Shown piece after piece: positions 51,750 through 59,805 of a stretch of DNA of 64,000 nt. Position numbers and translations under genes: made by a program. A model generated the notes under the pieces. It worked only from the letters and a program-made list of their open reading frames with translations, searched no databases and was not told the DNA's origin. The stretch covers positions 806,001 to 870,000 of the forward strand of contig NZ_CP038155.1 in NCBI RefSeq assembly GCF_013460135.1, read 5' to 3'. Position 1 is the first letter of the stretch. Every line of letters begins with the position of its first letter. The DNA comes from Arsenophonus endosymbiont of Aphis craccivora (lineage in GTDB: Bacteria; Pseudomonadota; Gammaproteobacteria; Enterobacterales; Enterobacteriaceae).

Positions 51750-52804
51750 GGCTTTGTTGAATAAATCAGAATTAGCCGCCAGGATGGCTCCCTCTGCTAC
51801 ACCTGTTATCCGATCCTGACGCTGTGTGGCATACCCAACAACGTCATACGGTTCAGCGCTTTGACCATCGCCATTACTTCACCTACCTGAGCCTCATAGT
51901 CACGCCGGCTCAGATGGCCACCCAGCAAAGTTTTTATGCGGAACATCGCTGTTTCTGCCACTGAACGCCGTTGATAACCCACTTTCTTTTTCCACATATC
52001 ATTACTCCTGCTCAGACGCTGATTCGCCACCGCATGGTTACGTTCATGGTGCTTGTCCGGCCAGTATTTCGCTCCGCTTCGCGGCGGGATAAGGGGCCTG
52101 ATTTTCTTTCTTAGCAACGCATCGTGGCAGTAACAGGCGTCATAAGCACCGTCTGCTGACACTTCCCTGATTTTCCGGTGGGTTTGGTTAATCAGGCCCG
52201 GCAGTGCCTGCGCATCTGTCGTTCCGCTGAGCGATAAGTCGGCACAGATAATCTCATGAGTCACACTGTCTGCTGCCAGATGAAGCTTGCGCCACACTCT
52301 TCGTCTGTCAGCCCCATGCTGCCTGACTTTCCTTTCACCTTCGCCAAAGACCTTCAGACCGGTACTGTCGATGACCAGATGCGAGATTTCACCACGCGTT
52401 GGCGTTTTTATGCTGATGTTGACGCTCTTTGCTCGTCTGCTGACCAGCGAGTAGTCCGGACAGCACAGCGGCAAAGACATGAGTTTAAAAATCGAATCAA
52501 CGAAGCCCTGTAATGCCCGGAGCGACAGGTTAAACACACGCTTCATCATCAGGACAGTGGTAACAGCCATATCGCTGTAGTAAAGCGGCCGGCCACGACC
52601 TTCAGGCGAAGAACTGTCAGTCCATCCAGCGATGGCCGACTCATCAAGCCAGACCGTCAGGGAACCGCGTTGTCTGAGTGCCTTGTTGTACGCGGGCCAG
52701 TTGGTAATTTTAAACTTTTGCTTTGCCATGGGGACCTGATGTTGAAACGAATTTAGCGATCAGCTCCGCCAATCACCTAAAAGTTCGATTTATTCAACAA
52801 AGCC
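51750..52804 (-). mobile_element. IS903-group element, copy E (in the epimerase)
   Basis: 1055 bp with intact ends and a perfect 9-bp duplication ATGGCTCCA (51741-51749 and 52805-52813). A simple insertion carrying the same CCTGGCGG 3'-end variant as copies A and B. Confidence 0.97.
51806..52729 (-). CDS. IS903-group transposase, copy E
   Basis: 307 residues, frame intact but with the most private substitutions: Arg133, His227, Ser274, Arg275 and Val285. Trp133 lies shortly after catalytic D121, so activity may be reduced. Confidence 0.94.
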   Translation of the reverse strand: MAKQKFKITNWPAYNKALRQRGSLTVWLDESAIAGWTDSSSPEGRGRPLYYSDMAVTTVLMMKRVFNLSLRALQGFVDSIFKLMSLPLCCPDYSLVSRRAKSVNISIKTPTRGEISHLVIDSTGLKVFGEGERKVRQHGADRRRVWRKLHLAADSVTHEIICADLSLSGTTDAQALPGLINQTHRKIREVSADGAYDACYCHDALLRKKIRPLIPPRSGAKYWPDKHHERNHAVANQRLSRSNDMWKKKVGYQRRSVAETAMFRIKTLLGGHLSRRDYEAQVGEVMAMVKALNRMTLLGMPHSVRIG

Positions 52805-53170
52805 ATGGCTCCAATAAAGTTTCTACTTTAGTGGCATCACCAAATAGCCATTTGTCTGGATGTTCCTGGCTTTTATTAATATCAACGATTTTACACTCAA
52901 TTTATTGAGCTTTTAATTGATTAGCAAGACGGGTACCGATAAAACCGGAGCCACCGAGGATTGTTAGCATAAATATCCTTCTACTTTCTTAATCTTTTAT
53001 ATATTTTGGACAAAATAAAGGTTGGTAGTAGTCTACAATAAGAAGCCTAATTTTCATAAAAAACATAACTTTTAGTTGTTAAGCATATCAATATAATTCT
53101 AAGTAGTTATAAATCCAATATCGTTGAAAACATCAATTAATGTAATTACAAAACTTTTTACTTAAAGCAA

Positions 53171-54541
53171 TTAACGTCCATGAAGCGATAACCATAATTG
53201 CAATCTTAGTCCGCCTAATGGGCTATCAGAAGCTTTTACCCACCCTTTATGGTGAAAAACCGCTGTTGCGACAATAGCTAGCCCTAAACCTGTACCGCCT
53301 GATTGCCTATCTCGCGCTTCATCAGTTCGATAGAAGGGACGAAAGATTTTTTCCCGATCCTCCTTTGATACGCCTGGGCCATCATCATCTACCGTGATCA
53401 AAATACCTTGATTTTCTTCTTTAAATGCAACTTCAATACGATTATGGGAATACCGTAAGGCATTACGAACAATATTTTCTAACGCGCTACCCAATGCAGG
53501 AGGATTACAATAAATTGTCCAAGTACCAGGAGAAGCCGTTACATTAAGTGTTTTATTCATCTGTTCAGCTTCAAACGTAGCATTGTCCAAAATATCATTC
53601 CAAAGATCGGTAACTTTAATATTTTGTCTCAATATTTCATTCTTATGTTGGCTATGAGACAGTACCAACAAATCATTAATCATACCATCAAGGCGCAATG
53701 TTTCAGTTTCAATCCGTTCTAATTCTTTGCTCTCCCCATGTCGGCGGCGTAATAATGCGGTGGCTAATTGAAGACGTGTTAACGGGGTGCGTAACTCATG
53801 GGAAATATCAGAAATCATCCGTTGTTGCGCACTAACCATTCCTTCTAGCGCACTAATCATCTGATTAAAGCTGTTTCCTACCGCCAAAAACTCCTGCGGA
53901 CCAGATTCCAATTCAGGGTGTTGACGTAAATTACCATTAGCAACATCATCTGCTGCCATTTTCAATTTTCTGGCAGGTTTTGCTAAACTCCATGCTAACC
54001 ATAATAACAAGGGAGCACTAATTAGCATTGTTGCAACTAACAACAAAAAAGGCCTATCAAAAAGCAAGCTAATAAAATCAGATTGTGGACTACTGGCTGG
54101 ACGAACCAAATAAAGTTGGTAATGATCTTCCCCATCACGAATAGAAAATGGCCCTAACATTTCGACTCGACCATATTTTTTCTTTTTCGGCTGATCAGCA
54201 TTATCTGATTGCCCAATAAAATTACGAATTACCTGCATTTCATTGGGCATAGCGCCAATAACCCGTCCTTCACTGGTTACCATGATAAGATGCTGATCTG
54301 GCGGAGCCAACTTTTGAATGGCGTTAGAAAGCCGGCGCCACCACATAAGATCATTAATTGGGTCGCCAGCTAATTCAGCTTCTATGTGCTGTTCTAACAT
54401 AAGACCTTGACGGTACTCGCTTTTCAACAGCGGTGTAATTTGCCTTGAATCAAGCTTTGGTACCATCAATACCAACATCAATACTAAAGCCAGCGTAAAC
54501 CAAAAAATGGCAAATATCCTGGCTGTCAAACTATTTATCAT
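53171..54541 (-). CDS. cpxA: Envelope-stress sensor histidine kinase CpxA
   Basis: 456 residues, one fewer than E. coli. Two membrane helices (about 6-28 and 164-185) flank a periplasmic sensor; a HAMP domain follows. The H-box is ISDISHELRTPLTRL, then N-box SALENIVRNALRYS, G1 VDDDGPGVSKED and G2 GGTGLGLAIV. Overlaps cpxR by 4 bp. Intact, although its periplasmic inhibitor CpxP is broken here. Confidence 0.97.
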   Translation of the reverse strand: MINSLTARIFAIFWFTLALVLMLVLMVPKLDSRQITPLLKSEYRQGLMLEQHIEAELAGDPINDLMWWRRLSNAIQKLAPPDQHLIMVTSEGRVIGAMPNEMQVIRNFIGQSDNADQPKKKKYGRVEMLGPFSIRDGEDHYQLYLVRPASSPQSDFISLLFDRPFLLLVATMLISAPLLLWLAWSLAKPARKLKMAADDVANGNLRQHPELESGPQEFLAVGNSFNQMISALEGMVSAQQRMISDISHELRTPLTRLQLATALLRRRHGESKELERIETETLRLDGMINDLLVLSHSQHKNEILRQNIKVTDLWNDILDNATFEAEQMNKTLNVTASPGTWTIYCNPPALGSALENIVRNALRYSHNRIEVAFKEENQGILITVDDDGPGVSKEDREKIFRPFYRTDEARDRQSGGTGLGLAIVATAVFHHKGWVKASDSPLGGLRLQLWLSLHGR

Positions 54542-55233
54542 GTTGCTGAAACCATCAAATACCCTCGTCCACGTAAGGTTTTAAACCAAGGTAATCCATC
54601 TGTCCGCTCAGGTAATTTACGCCGCAAATTTGAGATATGCATGTCAATAGCACGATCGAAAGGGGTTAAACGTTTCCCTAAAACCTCTTGGCTAAGATGT
54701 TCACGAGAAATAACCTGACCAAGATGTTGTGCTAATAAATAAAGTAAAGTGAATTCTGTTCCAGTAAGATCAAGCACCTTGCCATTAAAACTCGCTTCTT
54801 GTCGTCCTGGGTTTAACTGTAAACCATCTACCTGACAAATTGACGAATTAAGATTATCCTGACTTTGCTCACTCCAATTTGAACGTCTCAGTAAGGCTCG
54901 TATACGTGCAACTAATTCACGATCATTAAATGGTTTAGGTAAATAATCATCTGCACCTAATTCCAAACCAAGAACACGATCCAAATCACTGCCACGAGCG
55001 GTTAACATAATCACCGGAATTTGATATTGTCTACGTATCTCTTTTAATGTATCAATACCATTTTTCTTGGGCATCATGATATCAAGTAACAATAGATCAA
55101 TTGTTGAATCGAGAAGCGTTAATGCTTGCTCGCCATCATAGGCGATGATCACACTAAAGCCTTCCATTTCAAGTAATTCTTTTAACAGCGAAGTCAGTTC
55201 GCGGTCATCATCAACAAGTAAGATTTTATGCAT
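54538..55233 (-). CDS. cpxR: Response regulator CpxR
   Basis: 231 residues. Receiver domain with acidic DDD (about 8-10), phospho-acceptor Asp in LLLLDIMMPKK, conserved Thr in VIMLTARG and Lys in DDYLPKPFND. The C-terminal OmpR-type winged helix (LTGTEFTLLYLLA, DMHISNLRRKL) binds CpxR boxes. The divergent spacer to cpxP carries a perfect box. Intact. Confidence 0.98.
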   Translation of the reverse strand: MHKILLVDDDRELTSLLKELLEMEGFSVIIAYDGEQALTLLDSTIDLLLLDIMMPKKNGIDTLKEIRRQYQIPVIMLTARGSDLDRVLGLELGADDYLPKPFNDRELVARIRALLRRSNWSEQSQDNLNSSICQVDGLQLNPGRQEASFNGKVLDLTGTEFTLLYLLAQHLGQVISREHLSQEVLGKRLTPFDRAIDMHISNLRRKLPERTDGLPWFKTLRGRGYLMVSAT

Positions 55234-55286
55234 TAGTCATATCCTCCAAGAGCAAAATACGACAAGAATCGCCGCGATGCCATGAC

Positions 55287-55301
55287 TTTACGTTCTTTTA
55301 C
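55287..55301 (-). promoter_or_regulatory. CpxR binding box between cpxR and cpxP
   Basis: On the minus strand GTAAAAGAACGTAAA is an exact GTAAA-N5-GTAAA CpxR box. It lies 54 bp upstream of cpxR and 86 bp upstream of cpxP, so it can serve both autoregulation and strong stress induction of the cpxP transcript. Confidence 0.85.
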
Positions 55302-55386
55302 ACGCTCTGACGCTAGTTTTCAACCACACGGATATAGTTAGATAATATTAACATTTTTATTCAAAGAGGGCGGGAGTAAATTATTA

Positions 55387-55899
55387 ATGCGTCACTGGGC
55401 AATGATAACTTTTACATCATCGCTATTTATTGTTGGCTCAACAGCGGCTTTAGCCGAAGCAGCAGATGTTAGTATAGCAACATCATAATCTGCCGAAAAA
55501 ATACAGGCTGTAAAATATGATAGCCATATTTCTAAGCGTAACATAACAAGAGATAGACTATGCAATCCCTATGATATATTTATCCCCTTAATTAAAGGTA
55601 TTACATTAAGCGAAAGACAACGCCAGCAAATGCGTGACTTGATGGCTTCACAACGACAACAAAGCTTTAAAAATAGAGTTTCGCGACAAGAACGTGAAAT
55701 TTTACATAATTTGATGACAGCAGATATTTTTGATGATGTTGCTTTTCGCGTAACAGCAAAAAAACTGGCACAAGACATTGTTGAACAACAAGTTGAAATA
55801 GCTCGCATATATAACCAATTTTATAAATTATTAACACACGAGCAAAAAATAATACTGGAGAAGCAACATCAAAAACAGCTCTCTCTAGCAAGATATTAA
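55387..55899 (+). pseudogene. cpxP: CpxP periplasmic Cpx inhibitor, early nonsense codon
   Basis: ATG at 55387 opens a signal peptide (WAMITFTSSLFIVGSTAALA). A TAA at 55486-55488 (codon 34) ends translation just after export would be complete. The same frame then runs undisturbed to 55899 through ITLSERQRQQMRDLMASQ and VEIARIYNQFYKLLTHEQK, the two conserved CpxP/Spy segments. A restart at an internal ATG (55630) would lack a signal peptide. With CpxP gone, CpxA should lose one layer of feedback. Promoter box and 3' end are retained. Confidence 0.93.
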
Positions 55900-55946
55900 A
55901 TATTTCGTAATAAGCCTAGTAATAAGTAGCAAGTAATCATTGAAGT

Positions 55947-56006
55947 TTTTCCTTGCCATAGACACCATCCCTGTCTTTGTTGCCCTCTTTTATGGAGGGC
56001 TTTTTT
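55947..56006 (+). ncRNA. cpxQ: CpxQ, small RNA from the cpxP 3' end
   Basis: The segment TTTTCCTTGCCATAGACACC, continuing ATCCCTGTCTT, matches from memory the 5' two-thirds of E. coli CpxQ. That Hfq-bound RNA is released by RNase E from the cpxP mRNA 3' UTR and represses envelope-protein mRNAs under Cpx stress. A terminator hairpin and T-run complete the usual 58-60 nt length. The seed bases are kept although the terminator stem has a different sequence and the cpxP frame is dead. Confidence 0.85.
55982..56006 (+). terminator. Rho-independent terminator of cpxP/CpxQ
   Basis: GCCCTC (55982-55987) pairs with GAGGGC (55995-56000) around a 7-nt loop, followed by six T. It also forms the 3' end of CpxQ. 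Confidence 0.9.
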
Positions 56007-56040
56007 CTATGTTAGAGAAAACTAATTTTTAGATTTAATA

Positions 56041-57095
56041 GGCTTTGTTGAATAAATCAGAATTAGCCGACAGGATGGCTCCCTCTGCTACACCTATTAT
56101 CCGATCCTGACGCTGTGTGGCATACCCAACAACGTCATACGGTTCAGCGCTTTGACCATCGCCATTGCTTCACCTACCTGAGCCTCATAGTCACGCAGCC
56201 TCAGATGGCCACCCAGCAAAGTTTTTATGCGGAACATCGCTGTTTCTGCCACTGAACGCCGGTGATAACCCACTTTCTTTTTCCACATATCATTACTCCT
56301 GCTCAGACGCTGATTCGCCACTGCATGGTTACGTTCATGGTACTTGTCCGGCCAGTATTTCGCTCCGCTTCGCGGCGGGACAAGGGGCCTGATTTTCTTT
56401 CTTAGCAACGCATCGTGGCAGTAACAGGCGTCATAAGCACCGTCTGCTGACACTTCCCTGATTTTCCGGTGGGTTTGGTTAATCAGGCCCGGCAGTGCCT
56501 GCGCATCTGTCGTTCCGCTGAGCGATAAGTCGGCACAGATAATCTCATGAGTCACACTGTCTGCTGCCAGATGAAGCTTGCGCCACACTCTTCGTCTGTC
56601 AGCCCCATGCTGCCTGACTTTCCATTCACCTTCGCCAAAGACCTTCAGACCGGTACTGTCGATGACCAGATGCGAGATTTCACCACGCGTTGGCGTTTTT
56701 ATGCTGATGTTTACGCTCTTTGCTCGTCTGCTGACCAGCGAGTAGTCCGGACAGCACAGCGGCAAAGACATGAGTTTAAAAATCGAATCAACGAAGCCCT
56801 GTAATGCCCGGAGCGACAGGTTAAACACACGCTTCATCATCAGGACAGTGGTAACAGCCATATCGCTGTAGTAAAGCGGCCGGCCACGACCTTCAGGCGA
56901 AGAACTGTCAGTCCATCCAGCGATGGCCGACTCATCAAGCCAGACCGTCAGGGAACCGCGTTGTCTGAGTGCCTTGTTGTACGCGGGCCAGTTGGTAATT
57001 TTAAACTTTTGCTTTGCCATGGGGACCTGATGTTGAAACGAATTTAGCGATCAGCTCCGCCAATCACCTAAAAGTTCGATTTATTCAACAAAGCC
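56041..57095 (-). mobile_element. IS903-group element, copy F (chromosome/prophage junction)
   Basis: 1055 bp with intact ends; flanks GATTTAATA and AATAAAATT differ, so no target duplication. Left side is the cpxP 3' region; right side is a terminase gene cut in its C-terminal part. The rest of the prophage late genes is missing, so the element marks a deletion or rearrangement. Carries the CCTGTCGG variant. Confidence 0.96.
56097..57020 (-). CDS. IS903-group transposase, copy F
   Basis: 307 residues with DDE triad; private change Val214. Confidence 0.95.
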   Translation of the reverse strand: MAKQKFKITNWPAYNKALRQRGSLTVWLDESAIAGWTDSSSPEGRGRPLYYSDMAVTTVLMMKRVFNLSLRALQGFVDSIFKLMSLPLCCPDYSLVSRRAKSVNISIKTPTRGEISHLVIDSTGLKVFGEGEWKVRQHGADRRRVWRKLHLAADSVTHEIICADLSLSGTTDAQALPGLINQTHRKIREVSADGAYDACYCHDALLRKKIRPLVPPRSGAKYWPDKYHERNHAVANQRLSRSNDMWKKKVGYHRRSVAETAMFRIKTLLGGHLRLRDYEAQVGEAMAMVKALNRMTLLGMPHSVRIG

Positions 57096-58190
57096 AATAA
57101 AATTGTGCGCGTTTATTTCTGAAAACATAGCCCAGGGTACGAATATTGTCACCCTCGACAACCTCATCAAACCAGGCGCCTGATTGATACGCCGCCTCTT
57201 CATTGAATGGTGATTCGCTTCCTTTAAACAGGGTAACAACGGTTTTTTTCCCTCGAAAGCGGCCGTAATCTGTCAACGAAGTCCAGCGCCGAGGCCATCA
57301 GCGTTCCAAAGGAAGTGATCTGCGCCCTGCCTAATGGCTAATTCCGTCGCCCAATCAGCACCCTCGTTAACATCCATTCGTAAGCCTTCTGATATATGCT
57401 TCACCACTGAACCGTGGCGCATTGCATAGCCTTTCGCATCTGTGCCGGTATCTGATGGGTCATGTGCGGCAATAATTGCCCCTTTCCCCTTCCAGCCAAG
57501 CACCTTATGTGCATCGATAGCCGCTTCCAGCCATTCGCGTTTGGTGATAGCCCTCTCACTCGCACTGACGGGCTCACCTAACCAGATATGACGGTAAAGC
57601 GTTGGATTACGGTGTTTACATTCTTCCATTTCTAATCTGAGTACGTCAGGAAAATGCTGGTTATCAGTGTAATTGGCGGTCAGTAGGCAGATATCATCCG
57701 GGGGATTGACAACAAATCGCTGGTAAGTATCATCAAGAATATTTTTAGGATTGAAGTTCACCCATATTTCAGAATTGGGTTTTCGAATGGTCGGGATCAG
57801 AATATCCCAACTCTCTTTCGTCACAGCCTCGGCTTCCTCAACCCAGCAAATATCAATCCCTTCTAATGACTTAATCTTTGTTGGCTTGTTCTTGATGCCA
57901 TAAAACATGAATTCAGCGTGAGTGCCTAGATGCCGAATCATGAAGAGCTGGATTTCAAATTCGGCACCATACCCTTCACGCTCAATCGTGTCTTCAAGTA
58001 ATCGGATGACCGAGTCGCGAATACTGTTCTGCAACTCACGCGCGCAAAGTATACGAACCGTCTGGCGTCTTGCCGCCTCAATGAGCAACCGCGCTATCGC
58101 CCATTACTTACCGCTCCCTCGCCCACCTTTAGCGACCTTGTAGCGATGCGCTTCAATGAAAGGTTCAAAGACAGGGTTAATCATTGTCAT
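57096..58190 (-). pseudogene. Phage terminase large subunit, broken and truncated
   Basis: ATG at 58190 (or 58184), overlapping the small-subunit stop. Walker A KGGRGSGK is followed at once by a TAA where Ser is expected. The frame continues with LLIEAARRQTVRILCARELQNS and the Walker B region IDICWVEEAEAV. Nuclease-domain residues (AHDPSDTGTDAKG, WNADGLGAGL) come next, with a frameshift near 57275. A last piece (DYGRFRGKKTVV, NKRAQFY) runs into IS copy F. It would have been the ATP-driven packaging motor and headful nuclease. Confidence 0.9.
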
Positions 58191-58576
58191 GTCCCAAATA
58201 GTGTACTCATAGGGGATGTTTCAATTTTGATAGCCCCTCCCGCTTTACCCGTAAGAGCGGTTTCTTGTTTTTCTGCGTAGCCGTGATTAGATAACATTAA
58301 CTTAACAATCGTTGGGTTAAATTCACCGGTAAGCCCTGTATTTATCAGACTATTTTCCTGGATAGTTTTTATGGACGCTAACGTGCCCGAAAAATCGCTA
58401 TTTTCTTTGGCGTATTCCTGTGCGATAGACCGTCTTATCCCTAAATAACAGGCTAAACCTGCCACACTGGGCACAACATCCCCCACGGTTTTGTATTCCC
58501 CCATCAAATAGGCTGTGGCCTTTTCGAGGCTCACGGTTAACTTGCTTGGACGTCCAATTTTATTTTTACTCACCAT
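58187..58576 (-). CDS. Phage terminase small subunit
   Basis: 129 residues from the ATG at 58576. GRPSKLTVSLEKATAYLMG and the helix-turn-helix-like PSVAGLACYLGIRRSIAQEYA fit small terminases that recognise the packaging site. The C-terminal segment would bind the large subunit, whose start overlaps it as ATGA. The frame is intact, but its partner is dead. Confidence 0.82.
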   Translation of the reverse strand: MVSKNKIGRPSKLTVSLEKATAYLMGEYKTVGDVVPSVAGLACYLGIRRSIAQEYAKENSDFSGTLASIKTIQENSLINTGLTGEFNPTIVKLMLSNHGYAEKQETALTGKAGGAIKIETSPMSTLFGT

Positions 58577-58729
58577 CACTTAGTCTCTAGATTGACTGTA
58601 AATATCATCAGAGAAAAATTTCCCTGATGTTTCGCCCAGAACTTTTGGTTCTTTCTTCAAAAAATCATTGTGCTATAACTTGCGATACTTTTTACAGGGA
58701 AATGATAGTCCCTCTATTTGGGCTGCTTT

Positions 58730-59059
58730 TCATTTTTGCATATCATTTTTCTTTTCTTCAATTCGCCTTATCGCCGCTTTATCTTGGTTACACATCTCGA
58801 GAGCCAGCAGCAGTTGCTCATTGAGTATCAGGCTATCGACCCAGGTCATGTGTTACGATATCACCGGCAGAGCGCAATCATCGAGGAGCGTGGCGGGAAT
58901 GGGTGCTGGAGGCACGGGAAGATATTTTATCGGCGTGTGCACGCAACCGGTTAACAGCGGCAGTAGGCACAGGCAGACGAGCACAGCGTTCAGGGGTAAT
59001 TGCTTTTTGTATCTCAACAATTTGCGGCTGCGATTCGTGTATCGCCTGTTGGTGCGCAT
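58730..59059 (-). pseudogene. Rz1-like outer-membrane spanin lipoprotein, nonsense codon
   Basis: Frame from the ATG at 59059, nested in another frame of Rz as is usual. A hydrophobic stretch ends in the lipobox LLTGC, followed by a Pro-rich [11 protein letters not shown]. After CALPVIS a TAA (58853-58855) interrupts; the same frame then continues [20 protein letters not shown] and [16 protein letters not shown] to a TGA at 58730. That continuation is typical of longer Rz1-type proteins, so the stop is probably a mutation. Confidence 0.72.
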
Positions 59060-59264
59060 CCTGGGTGGCTCCCGCTATGGTGTTAACAATATCAACCGCC
59101 TGCGCATAGTGGGTAAACTGTGCTCGTGCTTCATCACGCTCGGCGATTAGTGATTGGTTGGCCAGTTTTAGGCGGACGTTTTCGACATATTGAAACCTGA
59201 CCACGATGGAAAGTGCTGTTATCGTGGCAACTAATCCAGCTGTGAGAAGCAGTTTCCAATACAT
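58878..59264 (-). CDS. Rz-like inner-membrane spanin
   Basis: 128 residues from the ATG at 59264 ([20 protein letters not shown]), giving an N-terminal membrane anchor. A periplasmic coiled coil follows ([20 protein letters not shown]). With Rz1 it would fuse inner and outer membranes in the last step of phage lysis. Immediately follows the endolysin. Frame intact. Confidence 0.85.
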   Translation of the reverse strand: MYWKLLLTAGLVATITALSIVVRFQYVENVRLKLANQSLIAERDEARAQFTHYAQAVDIVNTIAGATQDAHQQAIHESQPQIVEIQKAITPERCARLPVPTAAVNRLRAHADKISSRASSTHSRHAPR

Positions 59265-59268
59265 AACG

Positions 59269-59572
59269 TTAATCCGATAGACAAAGCTCACGCTCTATCG
59301 CCCGGCGATTAACCAGCCCTTTTGATACCTTGCCTTCGTCATATTGCCATCGCCGCTTTCAGGTCACGCTCCAGCAAAGCCTGACATTCCTCGTCTGTGT
59401 AGTGTTTACCCGGAATAATCGCTTTCCCGGTATGCCCGTAGCACACCGTTAACACGTCACCCCCATCTTTATAGGGTTTATGTCTTAAGCCTTCAAAATA
59501 TGTTACCATCGTCGAGGCCAACAACACCGCACTACCGCCCATCGCCATCAGGATTTTTTTCAGTATCTTCAT
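59269..59572 (-). pseudogene. Phage endolysin (GH24 lysozyme), internal deletion
   Basis: ATG at 59572. The N-terminal helix (ILMAMGGSAVLLASTMV) looks like a signal-arrest-release segment. The catalytic E-8-D-5-T set is complete (FEGLRHKPYKDGGDVLT). After DLKAAMAI the frame stops, and in another frame the family C-terminus VSKGLVNRRAIERELCLSD follows to a TAA at 59269. About 60 residues of the usual ~165 are gone between the two, so a deletion removed the middle of the domain. Confidence 0.87.
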
Positions 59573-59759
59573 AATGCCGCGCTTTGAGTTTGTATTCCTT
59601 TTTGCGGTAGTACACGTTGATAAGAAATGTCCCGATTGTGCAGACAATACCGGTTACCGCCACCCATTGTTCAAGCGTAAAGAAACCTAAAACGGTCGTC
59701 ATCAGACTTGAGAGATAGGCCGTCGGGGTTGCGTATTTTTCAGACATACTTAGTGACAT
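59532..59759 (-). CDS. Phage holin
   Basis: 75 residues. Hydrophobic segments about 13-28 and 33-49 (EQWVAVTGIVCTIGTFLINVYY), then a basic, charged tail (YRKKEYKLKARHYEDTEK), the layout of small class II holins. It overlaps the endolysin start by 41 bp, as lysis cassettes often do. Would permit endolysin activation by depolarising or piercing the inner membrane. It starts 47 bp after the toxin gene, in the same direction. Frame intact. Confidence 0.82.
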   Translation of the reverse strand: MSLSMSEKYATPTAYLSSLMTTVLGFFTLEQWVAVTGIVCTIGTFLINVYYRKKEYKLKARHYEDTEKNPDGDGR

Positions 59760-59805
59760 TTATTGTGATTATTTCATTAGCAAGGATTAATAAATTTTAG
59801 AGTTT

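Larger units (their letters stand above)
50947..52970 (-). pseudogene. NAD-dependent epimerase/dehydratase, two stops and an IS
   Basis: ATG at 52970 after AAGGATA. It gives MLTILGGSGFIGTRLANQLKAQ (Rossmann loop), then TAA, then more frame into an IS copy (51750-52804, duplication ATGGCTCCA). Beyond the IS the frame resumes (LEPLKDTSIIINLAAQHQ, IIFTSSVAV), meets a TAG in the position of the motif after SVAV, and continues through DYGKSKLAAE to the natural stop at 50947. The catalytic YxxxK (YGKSK) is still legible. Extended SDR family; in relatives such genes serve sugar-nucleotide or surface-polysaccharide pathways, but the substrate cannot be told. Confidence 0.88.

Noticed and set aside
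58580..58729. Possible small gene or hairpin between Rz1 and the terminase small subunit
   Set aside because: TTTCCCTG and CAGGGAAA pair only over a long distance, and no frame of coding character remains after extending Rz1.
13039..59059. Genetic-code change (a stop codon reassigned) as the cause of the many in-frame stops
   Set aside because: TAA, TAG and TGA all interrupt genes and all also end intact genes such as mutM, xerC and secB, so no single codon is reassigned.
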